Shown: positions 34,028 to 43,578, counted from the stretch's first letter. The stretch: 64,000 bases of DNA from Planktothrix sp. FACHB-1365 (GCF_014697575.1 NZ_JACJSC010000003.1:124001-188000), one strand, 5' to 3'. Made by a program: numbers and translations. Notes: generated by a model from the sequence alone, not told the origin.

Positions 34028-34357
34028 TTAGGTTCGATCTTCAAGATTTTCCAAGGCGTCACGCACTTGTACGAGATGGTTATTGAAGACTTCTAAGGCG
34101 GCATCGAGAACCTTAAAAATCGCTGGGTCACGGATGGAGTAGAAAATATAATTCCCTTGGCGTCGAGCTTTAACGAGATTATAGCGACGCAGAATTGCTA
34201 ACTGCTGAGAGACTGAAGAGGCTTCGACTTCAATCCATTGCGCGATATCGTTGACGCTTTTTTCCCCAAGGCGTAAGGTGTCTAAAATCTGGATGCGGAC
34301 AGGATTAGACAGCACTTTGAAGAAATCGGCTTTGAAGTAGCTGGGCTGGAATGCCAT
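34028..34357 (-). CDS. ArsR/SmtB-family transcriptional regulator without cysteines
   Basis: A 109-residue winged-helix protein from ATG 34357 (AFQPSYFKADFFKVLSNPVRIQILDTLRLGEKSV); a TTG at 34387 is the only longer option. VNDIAQWIEVEASSVSQQLAILRRYNLVKARRQGNYIFYSI is the ArsR HTH and wing. It contains no Cys at all, so the classic ELCVCD metal/thiol sensing site is absent; a non-metal ligand or an alpha-5 His/Asp site are alternatives. It is the first gene of a three-gene operon (regulator, SulP transporter, carbonic anhydrase), with a palindrome just before it. Confidence 0.9.
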   Translation of the reverse strand: MAFQPSYFKADFFKVLSNPVRIQILDTLRLGEKSVNDIAQWIEVEASSVSQQLAILRRYNLVKARRQGNYIFYSIRDPAIFKVLDAALEVFNNHLVQVRDALENLEDRT

Positions 34358-34376
34358 CTGATTAACTTTAAATCTG

Positions 34377-34402
34377 ACTATCTTCAAATGTATTCAGATA
34401 GT
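34377..34402. promoter_or_regulatory. Palindromic operator candidate in front of arsR-sulP
   Basis: Perfect 7-bp arms ACTATCT and AGATAGT are separated by 12 bases, with partial symmetry continuing inside. The centre is about 33 bp upstream of the regulator's ATG, where an ArsR dimer would block the promoter. It is the only palindrome of this kind in the 240 bp between the regulator and por, so it is the natural candidate for self-repression. Confidence 0.5.
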
Positions 34403-34600
34403 TTAACATAAAAAATAGGGTTTTTCACCCTAGATGGATAAGGCAGGGTTCGCAGCACTTATAGTGACAGAGGATCGGGGAATGGGGAAAATACTGAGGG
34501 TAGGTCTTTTAACGGGGTTGTTACCCCGTCAAACGTTCTAAGTCAGTAGGTATAGCAAGCCTTACCCTGTGGCAGAGTACACTGCAATTAAACGCAGGTT

Positions 34601-35566
<966 letters not shown>

Positions 35567-35695
35567 TTAACTCAATTGACCATCGTTGACTGTTTCTAGG
35601 ATCTCATGTTTTACCACAAAAATAGATGTAAAGCCCGTTTGACCGTAGTGAGGTGTTCACGCCTCTGTTAGACAGCCCTGAAGGGCTTACTACAA

Positions 35696-37729
35696 TTAAG
35701 ATTCATTTTCAATATAAGGAATGGTGAAATGGAACTGACTTCCTTGATTTTTTCCAGGGGAATCTGCCCAAATTTGCCCTCCCCAGCCATTAACAATTTG
35801 TTTGCCGATCGCTAATCCTAAGCCTGTTCCACCCACACTGCGACGCAGAGAACCTTCTTCTTGATAAAAACGCTCAAATACTGCGTCTAATCGATTTGGT
35901 TCAATTCCCCGTCCTGTATCGGAAATCGTGACTTCGACCATTTGATCACCATTACATTGAGCACTAATCGTGACTTTCCCATCAGGATTTGTAAATTTAC
36001 AGGCATTATCTAATAGTTTAGACAGTAATTCTACTAACCATTCGCCATCGGCTTGAACTAAAGGTAAATCTGAGGGAACTTGGGTTTCAATTCTTGGGAC
36101 TTCATGGGCTACATGATGGGTCCGAATGCCGCTAATGGCTAAATCAATACATTCTTTCAATCGTAATGATTCAGGATTCCAATCCACTCGACCGCTTTCT
36201 AAATGGGATAATTTTAAAAAGTCTTGAACTAACTTTCTTAAGCGTTCAGCATCCTCTAAAGCTGTATCTAACATCACTTTTCGCATTTCCACAGGCATAT
36301 CCGGCTCTTGATTTAAGGTTTCTAAACACACTAAAATCGTCGATAAAGGTGTTCTTAATTCATGTCCGGTAATGGCAATTAAATTGCTGCGGGTGCGTTC
36401 TAAAGCTTCTAATTGTTGATTTAAGTCTTCTAAATTGGCGTAGGTTTCTGCTTGAATAATCGCGGCTCCTAATTGCGTTGCGATCGCATCTACCATCGAT
36501 AAATCATCTTCTTTCCAGATCGAACGATTACAATTACATTGGTGTAGTTCCACCATGCCTAAAAGTTGACCTTGGTATAAAATTGGAATCATTAACCAGC
36601 CTTGAATTTGCCATTTTTGAGCAATCTTTGTTAAAGCTTCTTCAGGTTTTGTTGGGACTAATAGCGTTTTTTCAGCCGTTTCATTGGGTTGATTGATTTT
36701 GGTAAAATTAATTTTATTGATATCATTAATATAAATTCGTTCTCGCCCTTTAACAACTTCTTTAAATAAAGGATTTTCTCGCAAAATCCAGGTTTTCCCC
36801 ATCAAAGAAATCACATCATCACATAAATATTCATTAGAAATTTTAACGGAATTATCTGTTGCTTTGCAGCGATAAATTAAACAACGACAAGCTCCCATTG
36901 CTTCCCCTAATTCTTGGGTTGCCACTTTAATCACTTCTTGAGGATTCAAAGATTGCCGAATAGTAGCTGTAATCGAATTAACTAAACGTTCTTTTCGTTC
37001 TTTAGCCGCTAAGGAACGATAGACCCGTAACAGTTTATGTTGACCCGCTTGTAAATAAGTCACTAAACGATAAGCAAAGGGATCATTAAGAGAAGAACAA
37101 TCTTGAGAAATCGAATTAGATTTGCTCCGAGTTGTTGTTTTTTTGCCTTTTCGAGTTCCTGAACGAATCCCCAAAATACTAAAGCCTTGTTCTACCTTTT
37201 CTGTTAATTCAGGACGGTAATGTAAAATGCGTTCAAATAGCAATTCTGCAACTTTAATACAAACTTGACGATCTGATGTCCAAATCCCTTCAAAGGGACG
37301 AGCTTGATCCATTAATAACTGTTCTGGCATCTGGGAATTTTGAACTAAATCTTCTCGTTCAATACAGACTAAACAGGTTGAATAATATTGTCCTAAAACC
37401 AATAAATTCCATTCTTGACGCAGTTGATCTTCTGGGTCAAACGCCACTGTTTCATGATGGTCAGAAGAGTTTGTAAAAGCCGTTTCTGAAGCCGCCATCA
37501 CATAGACTTGGGGTGTGATTTCAGCAATTCTATAGTAACGGTGAGCTTCTTGACGATAAAATCGCTCCTGTTGAAAGGTCGCAATTACCAGAGGTTGGTC
37601 AGTTCCCGCCAAAACTTGATCCTCCATCGCATGAGATAGAGCCGTTAAAGAGGATTTAAAATAAATTTGGGGCTTTAAACTGGGCAGGAACTGCACCAAT
37701 TCTGTTAGTACCGAGGTCGAGATACTCAT
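35696..37729 (-). CDS. DICT-GAF sensor histidine kinase
   Basis: A 677-residue kinase without membrane segments. The N-terminal 180 residues match the DICT domain (LVIATFQQERFYRQEAHRYYRIAEITPQVYVMAA), a sensor domain found with diguanylate cyclases and two-component proteins in cyanobacteria. A basic linker (about 190-205) is followed by a GAF domain (about 255-430), a coiled coil, HisKA with His456 in IAITGHELRTPLSTIL, and an HATPase with N box LLSKLLDNACKFTN, G1 ISDTGRGIEP and G2 GGTGLGLAIGKQIV. It should be active. No response regulator is adjacent. The signal is unknown, though light or redox sensing is common in this architecture. Confidence 0.9.
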   Translation of the reverse strand: MSISTSVLTELVQFLPSLKPQIYFKSSLTALSHAMEDQVLAGTDQPLVIATFQQERFYRQEAHRYYRIAEITPQVYVMAASETAFTNSSDHHETVAFDPEDQLRQEWNLLVLGQYYSTCLVCIEREDLVQNSQMPEQLLMDQARPFEGIWTSDRQVCIKVAELLFERILHYRPELTEKVEQGFSILGIRSGTRKGKKTTTRSKSNSISQDCSSLNDPFAYRLVTYLQAGQHKLLRVYRSLAAKERKERLVNSITATIRQSLNPQEVIKVATQELGEAMGACRCLIYRCKATDNSVKISNEYLCDDVISLMGKTWILRENPLFKEVVKGRERIYINDINKINFTKINQPNETAEKTLLVPTKPEEALTKIAQKWQIQGWLMIPILYQGQLLGMVELHQCNCNRSIWKEDDLSMVDAIATQLGAAIIQAETYANLEDLNQQLEALERTRSNLIAITGHELRTPLSTILVCLETLNQEPDMPVEMRKVMLDTALEDAERLRKLVQDFLKLSHLESGRVDWNPESLRLKECIDLAISGIRTHHVAHEVPRIETQVPSDLPLVQADGEWLVELLSKLLDNACKFTNPDGKVTISAQCNGDQMVEVTISDTGRGIEPNRLDAVFERFYQEEGSLRRSVGGTGLGLAIGKQIVNGWGGQIWADSPGKNQGSQFHFTIPYIENES

Positions 37730-37854
37730 CTAGGGTGTCTTCGTTCAGTAAAATTGAGATGAACGGCTTGTCTTGACTTTGATGCTGATGGAGTTAGATT
37801 TACCTATTTTAGTAGCAAGTTTAGCAGGTTTAGCATTCTTCCCCGTCTTGAATA

Positions 37855-37887
37855 GAAAAAATTAGCTGTCAGCTTCTGCTAACAGCT
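37855..37887 (-). terminator. Rho-independent terminator of the DUF4912 gene
   Basis: On the minus strand AGCTGTTAGC and GCTGACAGCT pair with one mismatch around an AGAA loop, followed after two bases by a run of six T. It starts about 30 bp after the stop codon at 37915 and is a well-formed terminator. Confidence 0.8.
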
Positions 37888-37914
37888 TGTTCAATGTCCC
37901 CAATCATGAGAGTC

Positions 37915-40254
37915 TTAGAGTCTAAACTGGGTTTTTCCTCTGAGGTCTTTGTTCCAAGGAACATTAATGAATTGATCATTTTCCCAGTCCGTCGGATAAA
38001 TGGGGGGAATGCGAATATGATTAGAGCGAACCAGGACTAACCAACGTCCATCTTTGGTCAGATAACCCAATTCTGCAATATAATCGCGATCGCTCATGGA
38101 AATGGGAATATACCATTCTCGTGTTATCTCATCACATTCATATTCTTGCATGGACAATGGTGGATGGGTGTCGAGATCAATAGCAGTGACATCATAAACC
38201 CGCAGCAGCAGATAAGTTCCGCCTTGCTGACGTAAATATTCTTTATGGTCGTTGGGAACATCCCAATAAGCATAGGCCCAATTAGGGTCACGGGGAAGCA
38301 GGAAAATCTGACTCTGACCATAACCATCGGGTAATGCTGGGAGTCCTTGGTCTACATCTGCAAGAGAGGGTTCAAATGTAATCTCTTTTCCAAGGTTAAA
38401 TTTAGTAGCTGCTACATCTGCTTCTGAACGCACATCTTGATGGGCTACTCCTAATTTTATTTCTTCGGGTTCCGTTTTTGGGAGTTCAGAAACCGATAAT
38501 TCTGGTTCTATTAACTCCTCATCAACTCTTGCAATTGTTGGAGGTTCTTCCTCAATATCCGATTCTACAATAGCGGATTCTGTTACGATATTAGGGTCAG
38601 TTTCTAAGATTTTAGGAATCAAAAATTCTGGTTCTATTAACTCCTCATCAACTCTTGCAATTGTTGGAAGTTCTTCCTCAATATCCGATTCTGCAATAGC
38701 GGGTTCTGTTAGGATATTAGCCTCTGATTCTAATAGTTTAGGAATTAACTCCTCATCAACTCTTGCAATTGTTGGAAGTTCTTCCTCAATATCCGATTCT
38801 ACAATAGCCGGTTCTGTTGGGATATTAGCCTCTGATTCTAATAGTTTAGGAATTAACAATTCCGGTTTGACTAAATCCTCATCAACCGTTTCAATTGTGG
38901 GAAGTTCTTCCTCAATATCCGATTCTGCAATAGCGGGTTCTGTTACGATATTAGGGTCAGTTTCTAAGATTTTAGGAATCAAAAATTCCGGTTTAACTAA
39001 CTCCTCATCAACTCTTGCAATTGTGGGAAATTCTTCCTCAATATCCGATTCTATAATAGCGGGTTCTGTTAGGATATTAGGCTTTGATTCTAATAGTTTA
39101 GGAATCAAAAATTCCGGTTTAACTAACTCCTCATCAACTCTTGCAATTGTGGGAAGTTCTTCCTCAATATCCGATTCTGCAATAGCGGGTTCTGTTACGA
39201 TATTAGGTTCAGTTTCTAATAGTTTAGGAATTAACTCCTCATCAACTCTTGCAATTGTTGGAAGTTCTTCCTCAATCTCTGATTCTACAATAGCGGGTTC
39301 TGTTAGGATATTAGGCTCTGATTCTAATAGTTTAGGAATTAACTCCTCATCAACTGTTTTAATTGTTGAAGGTTCTTCCTCAATCTCTGATTCTATAATA
39401 GCTGATTCAGTTAGGATATTAGGGTCAGTTTCTGTTAGTTTCTCAATAGGTGCTTTTGTTGTCAAAAATTCGGCAATTACAGCTTCAGCTTCACTCTCAT
39501 CAATTTCTGCAATTAATACCGCTTCTGCAACTTGCTGAATTGCCCTATCTTCCATAGAAGCAAATTCTTCTTCAGTTTGATTATGTTTTTTAAGAACAGT
39601 ACGAGGAGCAGAAACAGAAGAAACAATAGGAGAAAAGGAGGTTTTCAGGGATTCTGTTGTAGACTCGTTTAACTCCATTCCTCCCACTAATACTGGACTA
39701 GAAGGAGTCTGATGTTGCTTCCTAGGAATATCAGATTCTGTAGATAATACAGGAGTAATAGACTCCTTAGATTGTTTATCCCCAGACTTAGAACGTTGAG
39801 TTTTAAATTGTAACCCCAGCCAAAATCCTAAAACCGGAATCATCGGTAGTAACCACCATAACCAACTTGGGATTTCTCCTTCCGTCGCAGGAACCGTTGC
39901 TTGCTGCACTTGGGAAGATTGGCTGACGACACTATTCTTTTTTGTTCTAGGTGGGAGTGGAGACGAATCAAGCTGACTCAACAGGATAGGGTGTTGAGAA
40001 CTCAGGGCTACCTCAGATTTTGACACAGGTTTCAGCTTGAAATCCCATTCATCCTGAACACTCAAGGGTTGTTGCTCAATCTTAAGCTTCCTAACTTGTT
40101 TTGAGGACAGCAAGGACGACTCTGAACGCGCAGTAGAATCCGCTACACGGGTATTAGAAGGCCATCGAGAGGCTGCTCCGGCAACAGGACTTGTCGCTAT
40201 TGATAACAATAACGTTAAGGTCACTATCGATGTATCTTTTTTATTTAACAACAT
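37915..40254 (-). CDS. DUF4912 protein with acidic tandem-repeat region and membrane anchor
   Basis: A 779-residue protein. A signal-like N-terminus (TSIVTLTLLLSIATSPVAGAAS) is followed by a Ser-rich linker, one membrane helix (IPSWLWWLLPMIPVLGFWLGL, about 125-150), then a very acidic region holding eight copies of a 34- or 41-residue unit built on EPAI-x-ESDIEEELPTIARVDEEL, and a C-terminal DUF4912 domain (about 640-775: GYGQSQIFLLPRDPNWAYAYWDVP, then EYECDEITREWYIPI). DUF4912 is a beta-sandwich of unknown function often fused to other domains. The repeats look recently expanded. Long antisense frames in the repeat area are artefacts of its composition. It ends at a good terminator. Confidence 0.85.
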   Translation of the reverse strand: MLLNKKDTSIVTLTLLLSIATSPVAGAASRWPSNTRVADSTARSESSLLSSKQVRKLKIEQQPLSVQDEWDFKLKPVSKSEVALSSQHPILLSQLDSSPLPPRTKKNSVVSQSSQVQQATVPATEGEIPSWLWWLLPMIPVLGFWLGLQFKTQRSKSGDKQSKESITPVLSTESDIPRKQHQTPSSPVLVGGMELNESTTESLKTSFSPIVSSVSAPRTVLKKHNQTEEEFASMEDRAIQQVAEAVLIAEIDESEAEAVIAEFLTTKAPIEKLTETDPNILTESAIIESEIEEEPSTIKTVDEELIPKLLESEPNILTEPAIVESEIEEELPTIARVDEELIPKLLETEPNIVTEPAIAESDIEEELPTIARVDEELVKPEFLIPKLLESKPNILTEPAIIESDIEEEFPTIARVDEELVKPEFLIPKILETDPNIVTEPAIAESDIEEELPTIETVDEDLVKPELLIPKLLESEANIPTEPAIVESDIEEELPTIARVDEELIPKLLESEANILTEPAIAESDIEEELPTIARVDEELIEPEFLIPKILETDPNIVTESAIVESDIEEEPPTIARVDEELIEPELSVSELPKTEPEEIKLGVAHQDVRSEADVAATKFNLGKEITFEPSLADVDQGLPALPDGYGQSQIFLLPRDPNWAYAYWDVPNDHKEYLRQQGGTYLLLRVYDVTAIDLDTHPPLSMQEYECDEITREWYIPISMSDRDYIAELGYLTKDGRWLVLVRSNHIRIPPIYPTDWENDQFINVPWNKDLRGKTQFRL
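38493..39437 (-). repeat. Intragenic tandem repeat: eight 102/123-bp units encoding acidic 34/41-aa repeats
   Basis: The unit encodes ESDIEEELPTIARVDEELI followed by PKLLESEPNILTEPAI; long units add VKPEFL or IEPEFL. DNA identity between copies is very high, including synonymous positions, which indicates recent amplification or gene conversion. All unit lengths are multiples of three, so copy-number changes keep the frame. Copy number is expected to vary between strains. Confidence 0.85.
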
Positions 40255-40328
40255 AGATAGAATCGCAAGCTGATAATCCCTAATTTAACTAAAAATTATA
40301 AAACAAGTTTGGGAGATTGAAAACTCAG

Positions 40329-40381
40329 TATGAACACGCAAAGAGAATTGTGAGTAACCTAGAGACACAAATACTGCCCGA
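40329..40381 (+). pseudogene. Small relic of an IS605-type tnpB gene
   Basis: In plus-strand frames the DNA reads YEHAKRIVSN (40329-40358) and then, shifted, RDTNTAR (40361-40381). The intact TnpB at 26935 has NEHAKRLASN and RDTNAAI about 90 codons apart. DNA identity to the intact gene is high over both pieces (22 of 27 bases over the first). It is best explained as a remnant of a second tnpB that lost the middle of its RuvC region. The match is short, so some doubt remains. Confidence 0.55.
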
Positions 40382-40383
40382 TT

Positions 40384-40425
40384 AAAAAATCCCCCTTGAT
40401 TTTCATTCAATTAATAAGGGGGATT
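40384..40425 (-). terminator. Rho-independent terminator of the DUF2973 gene
   Basis: Arms AATCCCCCTT and AAGGGGGATT are perfectly complementary around an 18-base loop. On the minus strand the stem is followed by TTTTTT. It lies about 120 bp after the stop codon of the small gene at 40542. The stem also resembles the CCCCCTT ends of the MITE at 8738. Confidence 0.65.
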
Positions 40426-40541
40426 AAATCTTGTAAAAATAAAGGGTTTTTCCAGGCTAACAATGATAAGTTTTTGTAAAATTTTCAAGATTTATAATCA
40501 ATTGTCAACCCTATTCTTAATTCTAAAGTTCTTGATTCTTT

Positions 40542-40853
40542 CTAATCTTCATCCCGAATATCATCGATTGAACCCGGAGAAGATTTATATAAATTATCTA
40601 ATTGATTTCGAGCATCTTGAACCGACAAGGAACGCATGACTAACAACGGTTCATTAATTAAATTTCCGGTTTCATCCAGCAGTTCGGGATGGAGAATTTT
40701 TTGCATCCGTCCTGAGTTCATTGACCCGCCATAATTGCGAGAATCTGGAAGCTTTTGGGATTCCATTCCTACGGTTAAAAGACTATGAATTAAATTACGA
40801 ACAGCCAAAAACGCTATAACGGTAAAAGCCAGAATGTAAACTAAGTGTAGCAT
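40542..40853 (-). CDS. DUF2973 family small membrane-anchored protein
   Basis: A 103-residue protein with one N-terminal membrane helix (LHLVYILAFTVIAFLAVRNLI) and a soluble tail with KILHPELLDETGNLINEPLLVMRSLSVQDARNQLDNLYKSSPGS, the DUF2973 pattern found only in cyanobacteria. Function unknown. A DUF2605 gene is the upstream neighbour on the same strand, an association typical of this family, although here 300 bp separate the two. Confidence 0.85.
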   Translation of the reverse strand: MLHLVYILAFTVIAFLAVRNLIHSLLTVGMESQKLPDSRNYGGSMNSGRMQKILHPELLDETGNLINEPLLVMRSLSVQDARNQLDNLYKSSPGSIDDIRDED

Positions 40854-41157
40854 TGTTATCTCCTTAAGGGTAGGGGGTTTTCGGTTAATCGATAACCATT
40901 TTTATGTCAGAAAGGATTTTTATCTTAAAGGTTTAGCCGGAGTCAGTTGAGAAGATCCTGTCCTTAATTTTGACATATTCTAGTCAAGAGTCAAACCTTT
41001 TGATTGAACCAGGATAATCAATGTTCTACTGAGGATAGAGCTTGAGGGGAGAAACTTCTGTAAACTATTTATCGGATTGATTCGGATTAATTCACCGAAA
41101 ATAAAAATTGCATTTGTCCCAATCAAACTTGTTTTTCCTGGTATTCAGCCTTTAAAC
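40854..41157. other. Intergenic region, nothing recognised
   Basis: About 300 bp between the DUF2605 and DUF2973 genes. No frame has coding character and no strong hairpin or known RNA motif was seen. A GGAG-type site for the DUF2973 gene lies just before its ATG (TAAGGAGATAAC on the minus strand). A separate promoter for that gene is likely somewhere here. Confidence 0.4.
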
Positions 41158-41490
41158 TTAATTTTTAGCTGGGTTAGCCTGTTCCATGCGAAATCGCGTG
41201 GCAACTTGCCAACATTCCGTTAACAGTTGATGCCAAGGCATTAAAACCGTCATTTCAATCCCAACTTGTCCTCCCGTTATGTGAAACAAAGTTTTGGCAA
41301 CACTGACCTCTCGTTTCGCTTGTGTCACCCGATACAGGAGGTCAGACTGTTGTGACGGAGTTAAAAAGGACATCTCCTCGGTTTCTAAAAGATGCTGCGA
41401 CCGTTGAAACCAGTATTCAAAATCCTCCAGCAACGGCTGTAATATCGCTTTGAGGAGGTCTGATTCTTCGGGCAAGTTGGGACTTATCAT
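41158..41490 (-). CDS. DUF2605 family protein
   Basis: A 110-residue soluble helical protein: LLKAILQPLLEDFEYWFQRSQHLLETEEMSFLTPSQQSDLLYRVTQAKREVSVAKTLFHITGGQVGIEMTVLMPWHQLLTECWQVA. This matches the cyanobacterial DUF2605 family. Function unknown; its usual neighbour DUF2973 lies downstream here. It is divergent from thrS. Confidence 0.85.
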   Translation of the reverse strand: MISPNLPEESDLLKAILQPLLEDFEYWFQRSQHLLETEEMSFLTPSQQSDLLYRVTQAKREVSVAKTLFHITGGQVGIEMTVLMPWHQLLTECWQVATRFRMEQANPAKN

Positions 41491-41582
41491 GGATTATTTG
41501 ATCAAGACTTGACTTAAAACAATATTAACACTCTTTACAATTCTTAATATTTTTCTTAACGAAAGTTTTAGGAGTGATGTGG

Positions 41583-41601
41583 AACAGGCATCTTGCCTGT
41601 T
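41583..41601. repeat. Short palindrome AACAGGCATCTTGCCTGTT upstream of thrS
   Basis: Arms AACAGGCA and TGCCTGTT flank a three-base loop. It is followed by GTCAACGGTCAACGGTCAAC, a 7-bp tandem repeat. Both lie in the roughly 200-bp gap between the DUF2605 gene and thrS and are of the dispersed small-repeat kind; a role in thrS expression is possible but unsupported. Confidence 0.5.
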
Positions 41602-41691
41602 AAACTTCAGTCAACGGTCAACGGTCAACAACTCCTATCTTCTGTACAATTAAATCAAGAAACTTTTATTGTAGAGTTGTAAATTTAATCG

Positions 41692-43521
41692 ATGTCTATA
41701 GCAGAGTCCGATGATTCTCAAGAGCCCTTAGAGAAAAAAGTCCATTTGCCGAAAACCAGTGAATCTGAAGCCTTAAAGCGAATTCGTCATACTGCTTCCC
41801 ACATTATGGCAATGGCAGTACAAAAACTGTTTCCCAAGGCACAAGTTACCATTGGCCCTTGGATTGAAAATGGGTTTTATTATGACTTTGATAGTCCTGA
41901 ACCCTTTACTGAGAAGGATTTAAAAGCCATCCAAAAAGAAATGGCTAAGATTATCAAGCGTAAACTTCCGGTAATTCGAGAAGAAGTCAGTCGAGAAGAA
42001 GCCCAACAACGCATCGAGAAAATAGGCGAATCCTATAAACTGGAAATTCTCGAAGGCTTACAGGAACCCATTACCTTATATCATTTAGGTGATCAATGGT
42101 GGGATTTGTGTGCAGGGCCTCATGTTGAAAATACTTCTGAGATTGACCCCAATGCCATTGAACTTGAAAGTGTGGCGGGTGCTTACTGGCGAGGGGATGA
42201 AACCAAAGCCCAACTGCAACGGATTTATGGGACAGCTTGGGAAACGCCCGAACAATTAGCCGAATATAAACGCCGCAAGGAAGAAGCCCTCCGACGTGAC
42301 CATCGCCGTTTGGGGAAAGAGCTAGGGTTATTTATTTTTTCCGATTTAGTCGGGCCAGGATTACCCTTATGGACACCGAAAGGAACTTTATTACGCAGTA
42401 CCTTAGAAGATTTCCTCAAACAAGAACAAATCAAGCGGGGTTATTTGGGTGTCACGACTCCCCATATTGGCCGAGTCGATTTATTTAAGACATCGGGACA
42501 TTGGCAGAAATATAAAGAAGATATGTTTCCGATGATGGCTGAGGATACTGAAGCCCAGGAAAAAGAACAGGGGTTTGTCCTCAAACCGATGAACTGTCCG
42601 TTTCATATCCAAATTTATAAAAGTGAATTACGTTCCTATCGAGAACTTCCCATGCGGTTAGCCGAGTTTGGGACGGTTTATCGTTATGAACAATCAGGAG
42701 AATTAGGAGGATTAACTCGGGTTCGAGGGTTTACCGTCGATGATTCCCATTTATTCGTCACTCCCGAACAGTTGGAAGATGAATTTATAAAAGTTGTGGA
42801 TTTGATTCTCTCGGTATTCAGAAGTCTACAACTCAAGAACTTTAAGGCGAGATTGAGTTTCCGTGACCCGAATTCTGATAAATATATTGGCTCAGATGAC
42901 GTCTGGGATAAATCCGAAGCGGCCATTCGTCGGGCGGTGGAAACCTTGGGAATGAACTATTTTGAGGGTATCGGAGAAGCCGCATTTTATGGCCCCAAAT
43001 TAGACTTTATTTTCCAAGATGCCTTAGACCGGGAATGGCAGTTGGGAACCGTTCAGGTGGACTATAATTTACCCGAACGTTTTGACTTAGAGTATGTGGC
43101 TGAAGATGGCAGTCGTCAACGTCCGGTGATGATACACCGTGCGCCCTTTGGCTCTCTGGAACGATTAGTGGGAATATTAATAGAGGAATATGCGGGAGAT
43201 TTCCCGTTATGGTTAGCTCCAGTCCAGTTCCGGCTATTACCCGTCAGTCAAGATTTCTTACCCTTTGCCCAAGAAATTGCCCTGAAATTACGGTCTGTTG
43301 GCGTTCGTGCGGAAGCGGATGCCAGTAATGAACGCTTAGGGAAATTAATTCGCAATGCCGAGAAGGATAAAATTCCGGTCATGGCCGTTGTCGGGGCTAA
43401 GGAAGTTGAGTCTAATTGCTTGAATATTAGAACTCGTGCTCAGGGAGAGTTAGGCGCTATTCCTGTTGAAGATGTGATGACACGGATGCAACAGGCTATT
43501 TCTAATTACAGCAATTTCTGA
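41692..43521 (+). CDS. thrS: Threonine--tRNA ligase, form lacking the TGS domain
   Basis: A 609-residue class II aminoacyl-tRNA synthetase. After about 30 residues it starts directly with the editing domain (ALKRIRHTASHIMAMAVQKLFPKAQVTIGPWIENGFYYDF, later DLCAGPHV with the editing Cys/His site), without the usual N-terminal TGS domain, as in many cyanobacterial ThrRS. The catalytic core follows: FIFSDLVGPGLPLWTPKG, MNCPFHIQIYKSELRSYRELPMRLAEFGTVYRYE (motif 2), motif 3 HRAPFGSLERLVGILIEEYAG, and an anticodon-binding domain (FRLLPVSQDFLPFAQEIALKLRSVG). All zinc-binding residues (Cys in MNCP, His residues) are present. Some cyanobacteria carry two ThrRS; which type this represents cannot be settled from the window. 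Confidence 0.95.
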   Translation: MSIAESDDSQEPLEKKVHLPKTSESEALKRIRHTASHIMAMAVQKLFPKAQVTIGPWIENGFYYDFDSPEPFTEKDLKAIQKEMAKIIKRKLPVIREEVSREEAQQRIEKIGESYKLEILEGLQEPITLYHLGDQWWDLCAGPHVENTSEIDPNAIELESVAGAYWRGDETKAQLQRIYGTAWETPEQLAEYKRRKEEALRRDHRRLGKELGLFIFSDLVGPGLPLWTPKGTLLRSTLEDFLKQEQIKRGYLGVTTPHIGRVDLFKTSGHWQKYKEDMFPMMAEDTEAQEKEQGFVLKPMNCPFHIQIYKSELRSYRELPMRLAEFGTVYRYEQSGELGGLTRVRGFTVDDSHLFVTPEQLEDEFIKVVDLILSVFRSLQLKNFKARLSFRDPNSDKYIGSDDVWDKSEAAIRRAVETLGMNYFEGIGEAAFYGPKLDFIFQDALDREWQLGTVQVDYNLPERFDLEYVAEDGSRQRPVMIHRAPFGSLERLVGILIEEYAGDFPLWLAPVQFRLLPVSQDFLPFAQEIALKLRSVGVRAEADASNERLGKLIRNAEKDKIPVMAVVGAKEVESNCLNIRTRAQGELGAIPVEDVMTRMQQAISNYSNF

Positions 43522-43546
43522 ATCTGATTAAGATGCAGAGTGAGAA

Positions 43547-43578
43547 CCAGACCGAGAAATCTGATATTATCGGTCTGG
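43547..43578. other. Hairpin downstream of thrS, weak terminator candidate
   Basis: Perfect 9-bp arms CCAGACCGA and TCGGTCTGG around a 14-base loop, about 25 bp after the thrS stop codon. No T-run follows, so it may slow or process the transcript rather than terminate it. Confidence 0.45.

Noticed and set aside
38867-39538. 223-residue plus-strand frame of Ser/Ile-rich repeats
   Set aside because: It is the antisense of the acidic repeat region in the DUF4912 gene; its repetitive composition comes from the repeat, and the minus-strand gene has signal peptide, membrane helix and a known domain.
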